NCBI GenBank assembly: GCA_003222395.1 | Contig: QHWB01000055.1 | Location: 45,570 to 109,569 of the forward strand | Origin: Acidobacteriota bacterium | GTDB taxonomy: Bacteria; Acidobacteriota; Vicinamibacteria; Vicinamibacterales; CAVVIG01 | Direction: 5' to 3' | DNA length: 64,000 nt | Shown here: positions 9,067 through 17,856 of the stretch, piece after piece | How the letters are laid out: each line of letters starts with the position of its first letter | How positions within the stretch are numbered: position 1 is the first letter of the stretch | The notes under the pieces: generated by a model | The model's database searches: none | Told to the model about the DNA's origin: nothing | What the model saw: the letters and a program-made list of their open reading frames with translations, nothing else | Translations under genes and position numbers: made by a program

Positions 9067-9082
9067 TCATGGATTTCGCGTA

Positions 9083-9604
9083 AAGGTGTCGAAGGAAGAA
9101 CCGATCCAGTTCAGTCATGCGCAGCACGTCGGCGGCGACGGCATCGATTGCCGCTACTGTCACACGTCGGTCGAGGACTGCTAGTATGCAGGCATCCCGC
9201 CTACAGGCCTGCATGAATTGTCATTCGCAGCAGTGGACGAACAGTCCGTTCCTCGAACCGGTGCGCGCGAGCTTCCGAACCGGTGAGTCGATTCACTGGA
9301 CACGCGTATACGACCTGCCCGACTTCGTGTACTTCAACCACAGCATTCACATAAAGAACGGGGATGCACGACTTGTCACGGCCGAGTGGATCAGATGCCG
9401 CTGATCGTTCAGGTTCCACCGCTCACGATGGGCTGGTGTCTCGATTGCCATCGCAATCCAGAGCAGTACGTCCAGCCGCGCGAAACTGTTTTCAGGCCCG
9501 ATAACCAACCCTCCTGTTGATTAGTTCTCCCTCGGACGGCGGCTGATCGCGGGATACCAAATCCAATCCAACGGCTCACGAGTTGCTTGACCTGTCATCG
9601 GTGA
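9083..9604 (+). pseudogene. Pentaheme cytochrome c (ActA-like, alternative complex III), frameshifted
   Basis: Five CxxCH heme motifs occur in order: CRYCH at 9149, CMNCH at 9210, CTTCH at 9365, CLDCH at 9437 and CLTCH at 9584, the last followed by Arg and a stop. Between them lie conserved stretches such as HSQQWTNSPFLEPVRASF, YDLPDFVYFNHSIH and PPLTMGWCLDCHRNPEQYV. This order, with a final CxxCH-R-stop, fits the pentaheme subunit of alternative complex III. The motifs sit in different frames (a change between 9163 and 9210, another at about 9364, a stop at 9518), so the gene is dead. No other complex III gene is nearby. Confidence 0.75.
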
Positions 9605-9687
9605 CGAGCGGAGAAGGTCATGCAATACGTGCTCCCGATTCTGCTCGGTGCTGCGCTCATGGGATCGAAGTCAAGCTGAGGGCATGG

Positions 9688-10296
9688 ATGGACGAGCCGG
9701 TGGGTCTGCGCGGGCGTTTCCTCCACCGGAGCAGGGCGATGCTCGCTCGATACATGCCGACGGCAGACAACGTGCGAGGGCCGTTCTACAGGGCGAACGC
9801 ACCATTTCGCGATCGACTGTGTCCTGCCGAGGAGCCGGGCACACCGCTCATCGTGCACGGCGTCGTCAGCGGACTTCCGAGTTGCCGTCCGTTGCAGGGT
9901 GCGATCCTCGACGTCTGGCAGACGAACGCCCGCGGGTTCTACTCAAACATGTTGGGATTCGGCAACCCGGCCAGCCCGAAGACATTTCACTTGAGAGGCC
10001 GCGTTCGAGTTGGAGCCGACGGCGAGTACCGCTGGTTTTCGATCGTGCCTGGTCATTACCCGCTGTGGCCCTTCACGCGCGCACGACACATTCATGTCGT
10101 CGTAACGCACGACGACTATCCGGCGCTTGTGACCCAGATGTTCTTCGAGGGCGACGAATACTTGCGATGGGATCCCTGGGCGAAAGCATCACTGGTCGTC
10201 CCACTCGTTGCCGAAAATCGGTTGTCCGACGGCCGTACCCTGCACGCCGCGCGCTTTGACATCGTGCTGCCCGAACGGGCGGAGAGTCCTCAATGA
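9688..10296 (+). CDS. Intradiol ring-cleavage dioxygenase family protein
   Basis: The protein contains the non-heme Fe(III) signature of catechol/hydroxyquinol dioxygenases: LDVWQTNARGFYSNM with the first Tyr ligand, then GADGEYRWFSIVPGHYPLW and the paired His in ARHIHVVV. Members open aromatic diols between the hydroxyls. The start is uncertain. The frame is open back into the cytochrome relic, MDEPVGLRG is used here, and MLARYMPTADN (9739) is an alternative. The usual amino-terminal helical domain is short or absent, as in the compact secreted-type members. Its stop overlaps the next start as ATGA. Confidence 0.7.
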   Translation: MDEPVGLRGRFLHRSRAMLARYMPTADNVRGPFYRANAPFRDRLCPAEEPGTPLIVHGVVSGLPSCRPLQGAILDVWQTNARGFYSNMLGFGNPASPKTFHLRGRVRVGADGEYRWFSIVPGHYPLWPFTRARHIHVVVTHDDYPALVTQMFFEGDEYLRWDPWAKASLVVPLVAENRLSDGRTLHAARFDIVLPERAESPQ

Positions 10297-11072
10297 TGTC
10301 ATCGTCGGGAGCTGTTATGGACACGAACACTTCAAGTCTGACGCCGATTTTGGGGAACAGCGTGAGCGGCGTGCTGGGAGAAGCAGCGGCATTCTTCTTC
10401 ACGTGGGACGGTTTCATCCGGCCGGCGATCATGGCCGGCGACGTCAAAGACCCGAAACGGTCGATTCCGTTTGCAATCGTCGTTGGCCTCGGTAGCGCGG
10501 CGATCGTCTTCGTCGGCACGGCGGCGGTGACGCTTGGCGTCCTCGGTGCGCCATCCGCGGGCGCAGACGACTTGCCGTTACTCGCCGCTGCGGCCAAGGC
10601 GATCGGACGCTGGGGCACGTGGTGCGTGTTGATCGCCGCGTGGACGGCGGCGCTTGGCGAATTGACCGGCGACCTCCTCAGCGCTTCACGGGTTGGACTC
10701 GCGATGGGAGAAGCCCACGAGCTGCCCGGCAGGCTCGGAGCCATCCATCCCAAGTTCCGCACGCCGCATTAAACGATTCTCCTGATCGGCGTCACGTGTG
10801 CCGTGGTCTCGCTGTTTCTGGATTTGCGCAAGGTGATTCCGCTCACAAACGTGTTCACGCTGGTTTGGTACTCCGTCACAAATGGCGCCGCCTTGCGCTT
10901 GCGGGCAGGACAACGCCTTGCATCGCCGATCGTGTCGTGGTGCGGGTTGGCAGCGTGCGGGCTGATGTTCGCGTGGCAGCCATTGTGGGCCGTGGCGACA
11001 GGGGCCGGCGCTCTGCTGTCGCTCGCCGCCGGTCGAGCGTTGTGGATACGGCGGCAGCCCAGTCCGGCATAG
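10293..11072 (+). pseudogene. APC-family amino acid permease, truncated with in-frame stop
   Basis: The frame shows the second half of an APC permease: AAAFFFTWDGFIRPAIMAGD (substrate-site helix), KDPKRSIPFAIVVGL, LTGDLLSASRVGLAMGE and, after an in-frame TAA at 10770-10772, TILLIGVTCAVVSLFLDLRK and VIPLTNVFTLVWYSVTNGAA. The roughly 200 amino-terminal residues holding the first membrane helices are missing. Both the truncation and the nonsense codon argue that it is not functional, although the fragment after the stop has a GTG that could restart. Confidence 0.75.
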
Positions 11073-11084
11073 CCGCTTCCCCAC

Positions 11085-11258
11085 ATGACGATCAATCGCA
11101 CGCTGTCGCGGACGGAGCGGCTCCTGCAGCTGACCGCCTATTTCCTACGTCTCGGAACACTTGGATTCGGCGGCCCTGCGGCGCTGGTCGCACTCATGAA
11201 GCGCGAGCTCGTCGAGCGGAGCCAATGGCTCACGCGGGACGAGTTGTCGCAACCGTAG
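11085..11258 (+). pseudogene. Chromate transporter ChrA, amino-terminal fragment
   Basis: The 57-residue frame begins MTINRTLSRTERLLQ and continues YFLRLGTLGFGGPAALVALM, KRELVERSQWL, which is the conserved start of ChrA-type chromate or sulfate antiporters (usual length about 400). It is cut where the 282-base repeat starts, at about 11247, so the rest of the gene was lost when that repeat arrived or by later deletion. Confidence 0.7.
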
Positions 11259-11528
11259 ATGCCGCGGCGGGTCCCGGCCGGTGCTCTTTCGCTCGCCCGT
11301 CCGGTCCTGAAGGTGTTGTTGGGCGAGACGCACGCCACGAGACGTGTCTTGGAGCGAACGACGCCAATCGGCACTCGCCCAGTGAATAGAGGCGCACGAC
11401 CCATCAATCGACAATGGATCTGGGCGAGACGACACGTCAGAGGCGTCGACGACGACGTCGTCACCGCGCGCATCCGAGAACATCACCGGCGAGATGAATG
11501 TCCGGTCACCGAGGTGGTTCGCGAAGAC
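11247..11528 (-). repeat. 282-bp dispersed repeat, copy A (insertion-sequence remnant)
   Basis: This segment matches positions 52507-52788 in the same orientation over its full length without large gaps, at roughly 80-85 percent by eye. On the minus strand it begins just after a transposase-like motif (FANH), which in copy B follows an integrase-core transposase fragment. It is therefore probably the tail of a deletion-derived insertion sequence. It truncates ChrA on one side and ends 13 bases before the GH127 stop on the other. Confidence 0.7.
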
Positions 11529-11541
11529 AGCGTGCTGACGC

Positions 11542-13920
11542 TCAGCGGACTGTTCTCACTTCGATCAGCGCGCCGGCGGTGGTGTCGCGCTGCGCCTGAA
11601 ATGTGACCGTCAGCCGATCCTTCCCGCGCGTGATCGCGTCGGGAACGCGGTACTCCTTGTCGAGCTCTTCGGTCGGGTGGTACTCGAGCGATTCGGTCGC
11701 GATTTTCTGATCGTCGACCAGCACATCGAAGACGCGTCGCCGGCCTTCACTGCCGCGATACGTCGCCGCGAGCGTCACGGGCGCATCGCCGGCGATTTTC
11801 AGCTCGTAACTGAACCAGCCACCGCGCGCCTCGCGCGTTTTTCGTCCTTCGAAGAAACCTTCCGTCGCGTTTTCGCCCCTCAGCGCGTGCGCCTGCTCGC
11901 CGGCGCTGTCGTCGACCACGACGCGATCGATGGTGCGGCGCTCGACGTCCTTGCGCCGCGCATCGACTGCCGCGACTGCCGCAGCACGGACCTTCCATTC
12001 CTCCGGCGAGTAGACGTTCCAGTACACGGTATAGCGCTGATCGAGAATGCGGTAGAAGGGCACGAGCGTGACGTCGTGCGGCTGCGCGAGGCCGACGGTC
12101 CTGAACTGCAGCGCGCGCGTCGAGTCGGCCGTGATCTTCTTCGTGACGGCGGCCACGTTGCCGATGAATGCCGGAATCGCCGGCGTCTTCACGCGCCCGA
12201 CGGGCGGCGCGCTTGGACCGTAGCGGCGGATCGCGTCGAGCCCGTCGCGTCCGAGATCGCCGGCGAGCACGACCGGCCCGTACATGACCGCGATCATCTT
12301 CGGGTTGTCGGCCATCGCCTCGGTCCGTAGCGTCATCGGCAGCCGCACGTCGACGCGATCGCCGCTCTTCCACTCGCGGTCGATCGTCACGTACGAGCCG
12401 CGCGGCGCGCTGACCGGCTGCGGCCGACCGTTGACGGTCAGCGTCATGCCGGACACCGCCCATGACGGATACCGGACGCTGACGGCGAGCCGCGTCGGCC
12501 GCGAGGCGGTGACGGTCAGATGCGTCGCGTCTTCTTCCGGAAAGCGTGTTTCCTGCCGCACGACGAGGTCCTGTTCGGTCCATGTCAATTCCGAGGGGAT
12601 GAACAGATTCACGAGCAGCGAGCGATCGCCGTGGAAATAGATCGTGTCGCCGTACTTCGTGTGGTTCTCCATCCCCGTACCGACGCAGCACCAAAACGAG
12701 TCGTTCGCCGTCGAGTACGACTTCCAGGCGCCCGGCCTGAGAGGGCAGTAGTAGATCACCATCCCGGTCTCGGGATCCTGCGAAGGCAGGATGTGGTTGA
12801 AGAGCCCGCGCTCGTAGTAATCCATCGCCTCGGCCGACGGCGACCACTCGAAGATGTGGCGCGTCAGCTTCAGCATGTTGTACGTGTTGCACGTCTCCGC
12901 ACTCGACGCGCCGAGATGCTTCGAGAACTCCTCCTCGGGGAAGAACGCCTCGCCGTCGCTGTTGCCGCCGGTGACGAACGATCGGTGGTGGACGACGCGA
13001 TCCCAGAAGAAGGTCGCGATGTCGCGATAGCGCGCCTCGCCGGTGAGCTCGTACTCGCGCGCGGCGCCGATGATCTTCGGGAACTGCGTGTTCGCGTGGA
13101 GGCCGTTCAGCGGGTCCTCGTGTCGCAGCAGTGGATCGAAGATCGCCTTGTGCTCGAACTTCCTCGCGATCCGGAGATACTCCGGGTTGCCCGTCGCGGC
13201 GTAGATGTTCGCGAGCACGTCGTTCATGCCGCCGAATTCGGTCCCGAGCGCCGCCTGCATCTGATCGTCGGTCAGCCGATCGACGCGGAACTTCACGCAG
13301 TCGGCCATCTTCGTCACGACGTCGAGCGCCTGGCGGTTGTCGCACAGCTGATGCACGTCGAGGAGGCCCGCCATGATCTTGTGGATCGTGTAGTACGGCG
13401 CCCACACCTTCTGCCGCGCTTCCACGCGATCGAAGAACTCCTCCGGGAACGCCGACAGGTACCCGGCGTGAAACCGCTTCGCGAGCGCATCCTGGATCGT
13501 CGCGAGCTCGTCGACCATGTGATCGGCGCGCGACTTGAACCGTGCATCGCCGGTGGCCGCCCACATCAACGCGAGTGCCGACAAGTAGTGGCCGACCGTG
13601 TGGCCGCGAAGCTCGACGTCCGGCGCTTCCCACCCGCCAAGCGGCGCCGCGGACGAGGGGAGTCCGGCGTTGACGCGGAAGTTGTGGAGCAGCCGATCGG
13701 CGTCGAGCGACAGCAGGTACTCGGCGTCGAGCCGCTGCGCCTGCTTGAATGGACCGTCGAGCAGCCGCACGTGCTGCAGCGGAAACGGCTGCGCCTGGAG
13801 CGCCACCGTGTCGGGAACGCGCGGCGCGGCCGGCGTCGATGCGGCAGACGTGAGTCCGAGCAACCAAATCACGAACGCACATGTTCGCAGCAACATCACG
13901 GCGTGACTCCGGAAAGTCAT
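11542..13920 (-). CDS. Beta-L-arabinofuranosidase, glycoside hydrolase family 127
   Basis: A 792-residue secreted enzyme (signal segment residues 8-27) of the GH127/DUF1680 family, which removes non-reducing beta-L-arabinofuranose. Visible features are GGWEAPDVELRGHTVGHYLS, EFGGMNDVLANIYAATG and the zinc/nucleophile centre: Glu342 and Cys344 in AETCNTYNMLK, Cys411-Cys412 in FWCCVGTGMEN, with the acid/base Glu in GNSDGEAFF. These correspond to the Glu, Cys, Cys-Cys set of characterised HypBA1. The start is MTFRSHAVM; a 13-residue upstream extension is unlikely. It is the last gene of the epimerase-GH51-receptor-GH127 operon, so it probably acts on arabinan or arabinogalactan side chains. Confidence 0.9.
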   Translation of the reverse strand: MTFRSHAVMLLRTCAFVIWLLGLTSAASTPAAPRVPDTVALQAQPFPLQHVRLLDGPFKQAQRLDAEYLLSLDADRLLHNFRVNAGLPSSAAPLGGWEAPDVELRGHTVGHYLSALALMWAATGDARFKSRADHMVDELATIQDALAKRFHAGYLSAFPEEFFDRVEARQKVWAPYYTIHKIMAGLLDVHQLCDNRQALDVVTKMADCVKFRVDRLTDDQMQAALGTEFGGMNDVLANIYAATGNPEYLRIARKFEHKAIFDPLLRHEDPLNGLHANTQFPKIIGAAREYELTGEARYRDIATFFWDRVVHHRSFVTGGNSDGEAFFPEEEFSKHLGASSAETCNTYNMLKLTRHIFEWSPSAEAMDYYERGLFNHILPSQDPETGMVIYYCPLRPGAWKSYSTANDSFWCCVGTGMENHTKYGDTIYFHGDRSLLVNLFIPSELTWTEQDLVVRQETRFPEEDATHLTVTASRPTRLAVSVRYPSWAVSGMTLTVNGRPQPVSAPRGSYVTIDREWKSGDRVDVRLPMTLRTEAMADNPKMIAVMYGPVVLAGDLGRDGLDAIRRYGPSAPPVGRVKTPAIPAFIGNVAAVTKKITADSTRALQFRTVGLAQPHDVTLVPFYRILDQRYTVYWNVYSPEEWKVRAAAVAAVDARRKDVERRTIDRVVVDDSAGEQAHALRGENATEGFFEGRKTREARGGWFSYELKIAGDAPVTLAATYRGSEGRRRVFDVLVDDQKIATESLEYHPTEELDKEYRVPDAITRGKDRLTVTFQAQRDTTAGALIEVRTVR

Positions 13921-13968
13921 ACTATACGACCCAATCTGCCGCGTACGGCCCGCGGCCATCGTTCCCGC

Positions 13969-16900
13969 TCAGAAGCGGATCTCCGCTCGTATTTGCGCCG
14001 ATCTCGACGCATTCGCCGGAGCGCTGACCTGACCGAATGTCTGGCTCGTGATGTTCAGATCGGTCAGGAACGGCAGTCCGGGCGTCGTGTTGTTCAACGC
14101 GTTCGTGCTCCAGATCGCGTTGTTCGTCAGGTTGAGCACACCGATCCACAATGTCAGGCGCATCCGCTGTGGCAGCGCGAACTGTTTCTCGACCGACGCG
14201 TCGACGTTGAACAGACCGCGGCCGTACAGGAAGACGTATTGCCCGAACACACCGGGATCGGTCGGGACCCGCAGGAATTGTGCGTTGGCGCGTCCGTCCG
14301 GGCCGACGAGTGTGGGATCGACGTAGAAGCGGTTCTGCCCGGGACCCGGCGCGATCCGAATCATCTCCTGCAGCTGATCGATCGTCACACCGGTCGGCAG
14401 GATCACGCCTGAGTCGCCGCCGTTCACTGTCGCGCGGCCGCTCGACAGCCGGAACGGGCTGCCGGACTGCAGCGTCAGGACGCCGCTGAGCGTCCAGCCG
14501 CCGGCAAGCGCCCGGACCGCAGCATTGCGATGACCGCGCGAGTGACCGGGGCCGAAGGGCAGCTCGCAGGTCCAGAAGGTTTGCAGCACGTTCCGAACAT
14601 CGAACGGCGATGGTCCCCGGTCGAGACTCGTGTCGCGCAGGGTGTGGAAGTTCACCATCTGCGTCGCGTTGTCGGCCCAGATGTCGGTTTGCGCCTTGCT
14701 CAGCGTGTAGTTCGCCGTCAGGCTGAAGCCCTCGCGAAAGCGGCGCCGGAGCTGTACCTGGAGGCCGTGATACGTCGAGCGGCCGATATCGTCGACGAGA
14801 TTCAGGTTCGCGCCGGCGACGTACGGATTCACCTCGAAGAAATTTATCGGGTAGCGGCCTGGCGCGTCATACCCGAGCCGCGCGCATGGAGCGAAGGCGC
14901 TGCCGAGCATCCGGCACAAATAGGTGGAGTTGTTCGCCAGCGTGTTCGCCAGCGCGCCGGCCGTCCCTTGCTGCAGATTCGTCACGAACGCGCCGTTGGC
15001 GAATCCCGATCCGGCGGCGAGCGCCGGCTGGCTTCCACGCGGGCCGAACGCAGCTTCGAAGATCGGCAGCGGCGCCTGCCCCGGCGATCCGTTGTTCGCG
15101 AACCCGGCGCGTCCGTTTGCCGTGTTGATCGCGAGGTTGTTCTGCGCTCTCTTGAACTCGTCGAGAAACCCGTTCTCGAAGATGTTCACTTCGTTCACGT
15201 TGTACGTCCGCCACTCGTGGCTTCCGCGGTTGCCCAGGTATCGGACTTCGACGACCGTGGTCGGCGCGATCTCGCGCTGCACGCCGATGTTCCACGACTG
15301 TACGTACGGCAGCTGCAGATCCGGTTTCATCGTCGAGATCGTGCTCCCGGAGAACGTGAAGTCCGCGAGATTGAAGGCGGACTTGTAGGCGTCGGGGAAT
15401 GCGACCAGCGGCGGCAGCGCGCTCTGCAGCGTCAGTCCACCTGGCGCGAACCCGGGCGCACCGGGCTGCAGATCGAGACTCTGCTGCTGTCCCGGGTTGT
15501 TGCCGGGGTTCGACATGAAGAAGTTCGTCCCCTCGTCGTAGTACGTGAGCGCGTAGCCGCCGCGGACGACGGTCTTGCCGTCTTTTCCGATCATGCGACC
15601 GAGGAGCCCGGTGTCCGCGCTCGGTGTCCACGTGAAGCCGACGTTCGGTCCGGCATTGACGAGATCCGCTTTCGACGCGATCTTGCCGGGCGTCATGATC
15701 GGATTCTGAACGCCATCGAGTCTGCCCGGCTGGAAGAGCGCCGTTGACGGTCCGAGGAAGCTGGCGTAGTCGGGAAACACCGCGATGCCGAGGTGGTTGT
15801 ACGGCGCTGTCGCGAATTCCCAGCGCAGCCCGTAGTTCAAGGTGAACCTCGGTGTCGCGCGCCACGTGTCCTGCGCGTACAGGCCGCCCATTTTCGACGA
15901 CGTCCAGTTCTCACGGTCGACGACGTCGTACTGCAGCGTGCTCGGGTTGACCACACGCGCCGTGCGGATCCGCGTGAGCCGGCCGGTCAACAGCGCGTAC
16001 AGCGAATACGCGCTCGCCTGATCGGTGCCCTGCACGCCGGGCATCGTCGTCGCGTTGAAGATTGACTGCACCGGATCGCCGGCCGGCGATCCGATCGAGT
16101 ACCCGTTGATTCCCTGAATGCCGCCCGGACCGTCGAAGCTCGTATCGTGCCAGTCGGTCAGACGGAATGTCCCGCCGACCTTCATCGAATGATCGCCGCG
16201 CAGCAGCGTCAGCGTGTCGTAAATCGTGGTGATGTAGTGCCGCCCGGTAATCGGCGCGGCGTCCTGCACCATCTGCGACAGGCCGAACGGGAGACCCGGC
16301 GTGGCGCCGTTCGGGGCGAACCGCAGCGGCTGTCCGTTCAGCGTGCCGTTCGCCTGGTAGAACTCGATGCCGCGGCCCGGCGTCGTATCGCCGCTGTGCT
16401 GCACGCCGTATCGAAACTCGTTGAAGTTTCGCTCGCCGACCGTCCAGTTCACACCCGACGACGCAATCCACCACGACTGATGGAAACGGTACTGCACCGG
16501 TATGTCGGCCAGCGGCCACTGCCGTCGTCCCTGATTGTCCTGACCGGCAAGGTTCCATGTGCCCATCGCGGCGACCGACGGCGTGATCTGGAGATCGAAA
16601 CGTGCGGTCGGGTACCAGAACAACTGCTTCGTCGCTTCGCGCCACCTGAAGCTCTGCGTCCGCAGATCGCTGGTATCGACCAACGTGCCGGCGGGAAACG
16701 CCTGCGCCTGCTTGGCGAGCATCGCCGCGATGCTCGGGTCGAACGCGGATCGAAAGCCGTTCTCCGCGGCGATCTGCAGCAGGTTCGCCGTCCGCTGTTC
16801 GCCGGTCGTCGTCTGGTAGCGGAAGATCCCTTGCTGCGCTTCGCTCGTCAGCACCGTGTTCGAGTAGTCGGTCGTGCCCGGAATGAGCTGTGCCTCGTAA

Positions 16901-17835
16901 TTGAGGAAGAAGAACGCCTTCTGTTTCAGCGCCCCGAGCGGCACGGCGCCGCCGAGATTGCCGCCGAGCTCGTTCTGGCGGACCTTCGGCTTCGGCAGAC
17001 CGCGCGACGCGTTGAAGAAGGTGTTCGCGATGAAGACGTCGTTGCGGTTCTGCTCGAAGAAGCTGCCGTGGTACTGGCTGGTGCCGCGCCGCGTGATGAA
17101 TTTCAGGCTGACGCCGCCCTCCGCGCCGGCATCGGCGCCGAGGCCCGCGGTCTCGATCGTCACTTCTTCCATCGCGCCGAGCCGCGGTTGCACCGTCGCG
17201 AAGAAGCTCGTGCCGCCGCTCTTGAAGCCGTTCGACGCGTTGTTGATGCCGTCGATCGTCGGGTTGATGGTGCCGCCGGGCATGCCGTTGTAATGCGTGT
17301 CGGGGCTGGCGAGCAGCGTCGCGCTGCCGGGCACGAGCCTGGCGAACACGAACGTGCTGCGGCCGTTGAGCGGCAGCCGATCCATCTCCGCTTTCGTCAC
17401 GGTGCTCGAGATCACGTTCGAGGTCACCTCGAGCACCGGCGTCACGCCCTTCACCTGTACCTCTTCGCTGAGCGATCCGGGCTGCAGGCGGACGCGGAGA
17501 TCAGTCGTGCGCGACGACTCGACGCTCACACTCGAAAACACGGCGGTCTGAAAGCCATCGAGGCTGACCGCCACGCGGTACGAGCCGAACGACAGGTCGG
17601 GGAACAGGAAGCTGCCCGATTCGCCGGTCGTCGTCTCCTTCGCGACCCCGGTGCCCTCGTCGATGAGCTGCACGCGCGCGCCCGGCACGACGGCATCGCT
17701 CGCGTCGATGACGGTGCCAGCGATCGCGCCAGTGATCCGCACCTGCGCGCCGACGCCGGCCGGCGCGAGGAGGAGCGGAAGCAGGAGCCAGACGGCGAGA
17801 CACTGGAGCGCGGGTCGAACGCAGGCAGTCGTCAT
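13969..17835 (-). CDS. TonB-dependent receptor with CarboxypepD_reg-like domain (Oar type)
   Basis: The 1288-residue outer-membrane protein has a signal peptide (residues 1-30, ending GVGAQ). A carboxypeptidase-regulatory/Cna-B-like domain covers about 33-115 (TGAIAGTVIDASDAVVPGA), the plug about 125-240 (TKAEMDRLPLNGRSTFVFA), followed by a large barrel ending in the aromatic terminus EIRF. The type imports oligosaccharides or other large ligands using TonB energy. It lies between GH51 and GH127 with gaps of 21 and 48 bases, so it is likely the importer or docking protein for their products. A very long frame on the opposite strand is a GC-driven shadow. Confidence 0.9.
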   Translation of the reverse strand: MTTACVRPALQCLAVWLLLPLLLAPAGVGAQVRITGAIAGTVIDASDAVVPGARVQLIDEGTGVAKETTTGESGSFLFPDLSFGSYRVAVSLDGFQTAVFSSVSVESSRTTDLRVRLQPGSLSEEVQVKGVTPVLEVTSNVISSTVTKAEMDRLPLNGRSTFVFARLVPGSATLLASPDTHYNGMPGGTINPTIDGINNASNGFKSGGTSFFATVQPRLGAMEEVTIETAGLGADAGAEGGVSLKFITRRGTSQYHGSFFEQNRNDVFIANTFFNASRGLPKPKVRQNELGGNLGGAVPLGALKQKAFFFLNYEAQLIPGTTDYSNTVLTSEAQQGIFRYQTTTGEQRTANLLQIAAENGFRSAFDPSIAAMLAKQAQAFPAGTLVDTSDLRTQSFRWREATKQLFWYPTARFDLQITPSVAAMGTWNLAGQDNQGRRQWPLADIPVQYRFHQSWWIASSGVNWTVGERNFNEFRYGVQHSGDTTPGRGIEFYQANGTLNGQPLRFAPNGATPGLPFGLSQMVQDAAPITGRHYITTIYDTLTLLRGDHSMKVGGTFRLTDWHDTSFDGPGGIQGINGYSIGSPAGDPVQSIFNATTMPGVQGTDQASAYSLYALLTGRLTRIRTARVVNPSTLQYDVVDRENWTSSKMGGLYAQDTWRATPRFTLNYGLRWEFATAPYNHLGIAVFPDYASFLGPSTALFQPGRLDGVQNPIMTPGKIASKADLVNAGPNVGFTWTPSADTGLLGRMIGKDGKTVVRGGYALTYYDEGTNFFMSNPGNNPGQQQSLDLQPGAPGFAPGGLTLQSALPPLVAFPDAYKSAFNLADFTFSGSTISTMKPDLQLPYVQSWNIGVQREIAPTTVVEVRYLGNRGSHEWRTYNVNEVNIFENGFLDEFKRAQNNLAINTANGRAGFANNGSPGQAPLPIFEAAFGPRGSQPALAAGSGFANGAFVTNLQQGTAGALANTLANNSTYLCRMLGSAFAPCARLGYDAPGRYPINFFEVNPYVAGANLNLVDDIGRSTYHGLQVQLRRRFREGFSLTANYTLSKAQTDIWADNATQMVNFHTLRDTSLDRGPSPFDVRNVLQTFWTCELPFGPGHSRGHRNAAVRALAGGWTLSGVLTLQSGSPFRLSSGRATVNGGDSGVILPTGVTIDQLQEMIRIAPGPGQNRFYVDPTLVGPDGRANAQFLRVPTDPGVFGQYVFLYGRGLFNVDASVEKQFALPQRMRLTLWIGVLNLTNNAIWSTNALNNTTPGLPFLTDLNITSQTFGQVSAPANASRSAQIRAEIRF

Positions 17836-17856
17836 CGGACTCCTCCTGGCGCGCGG

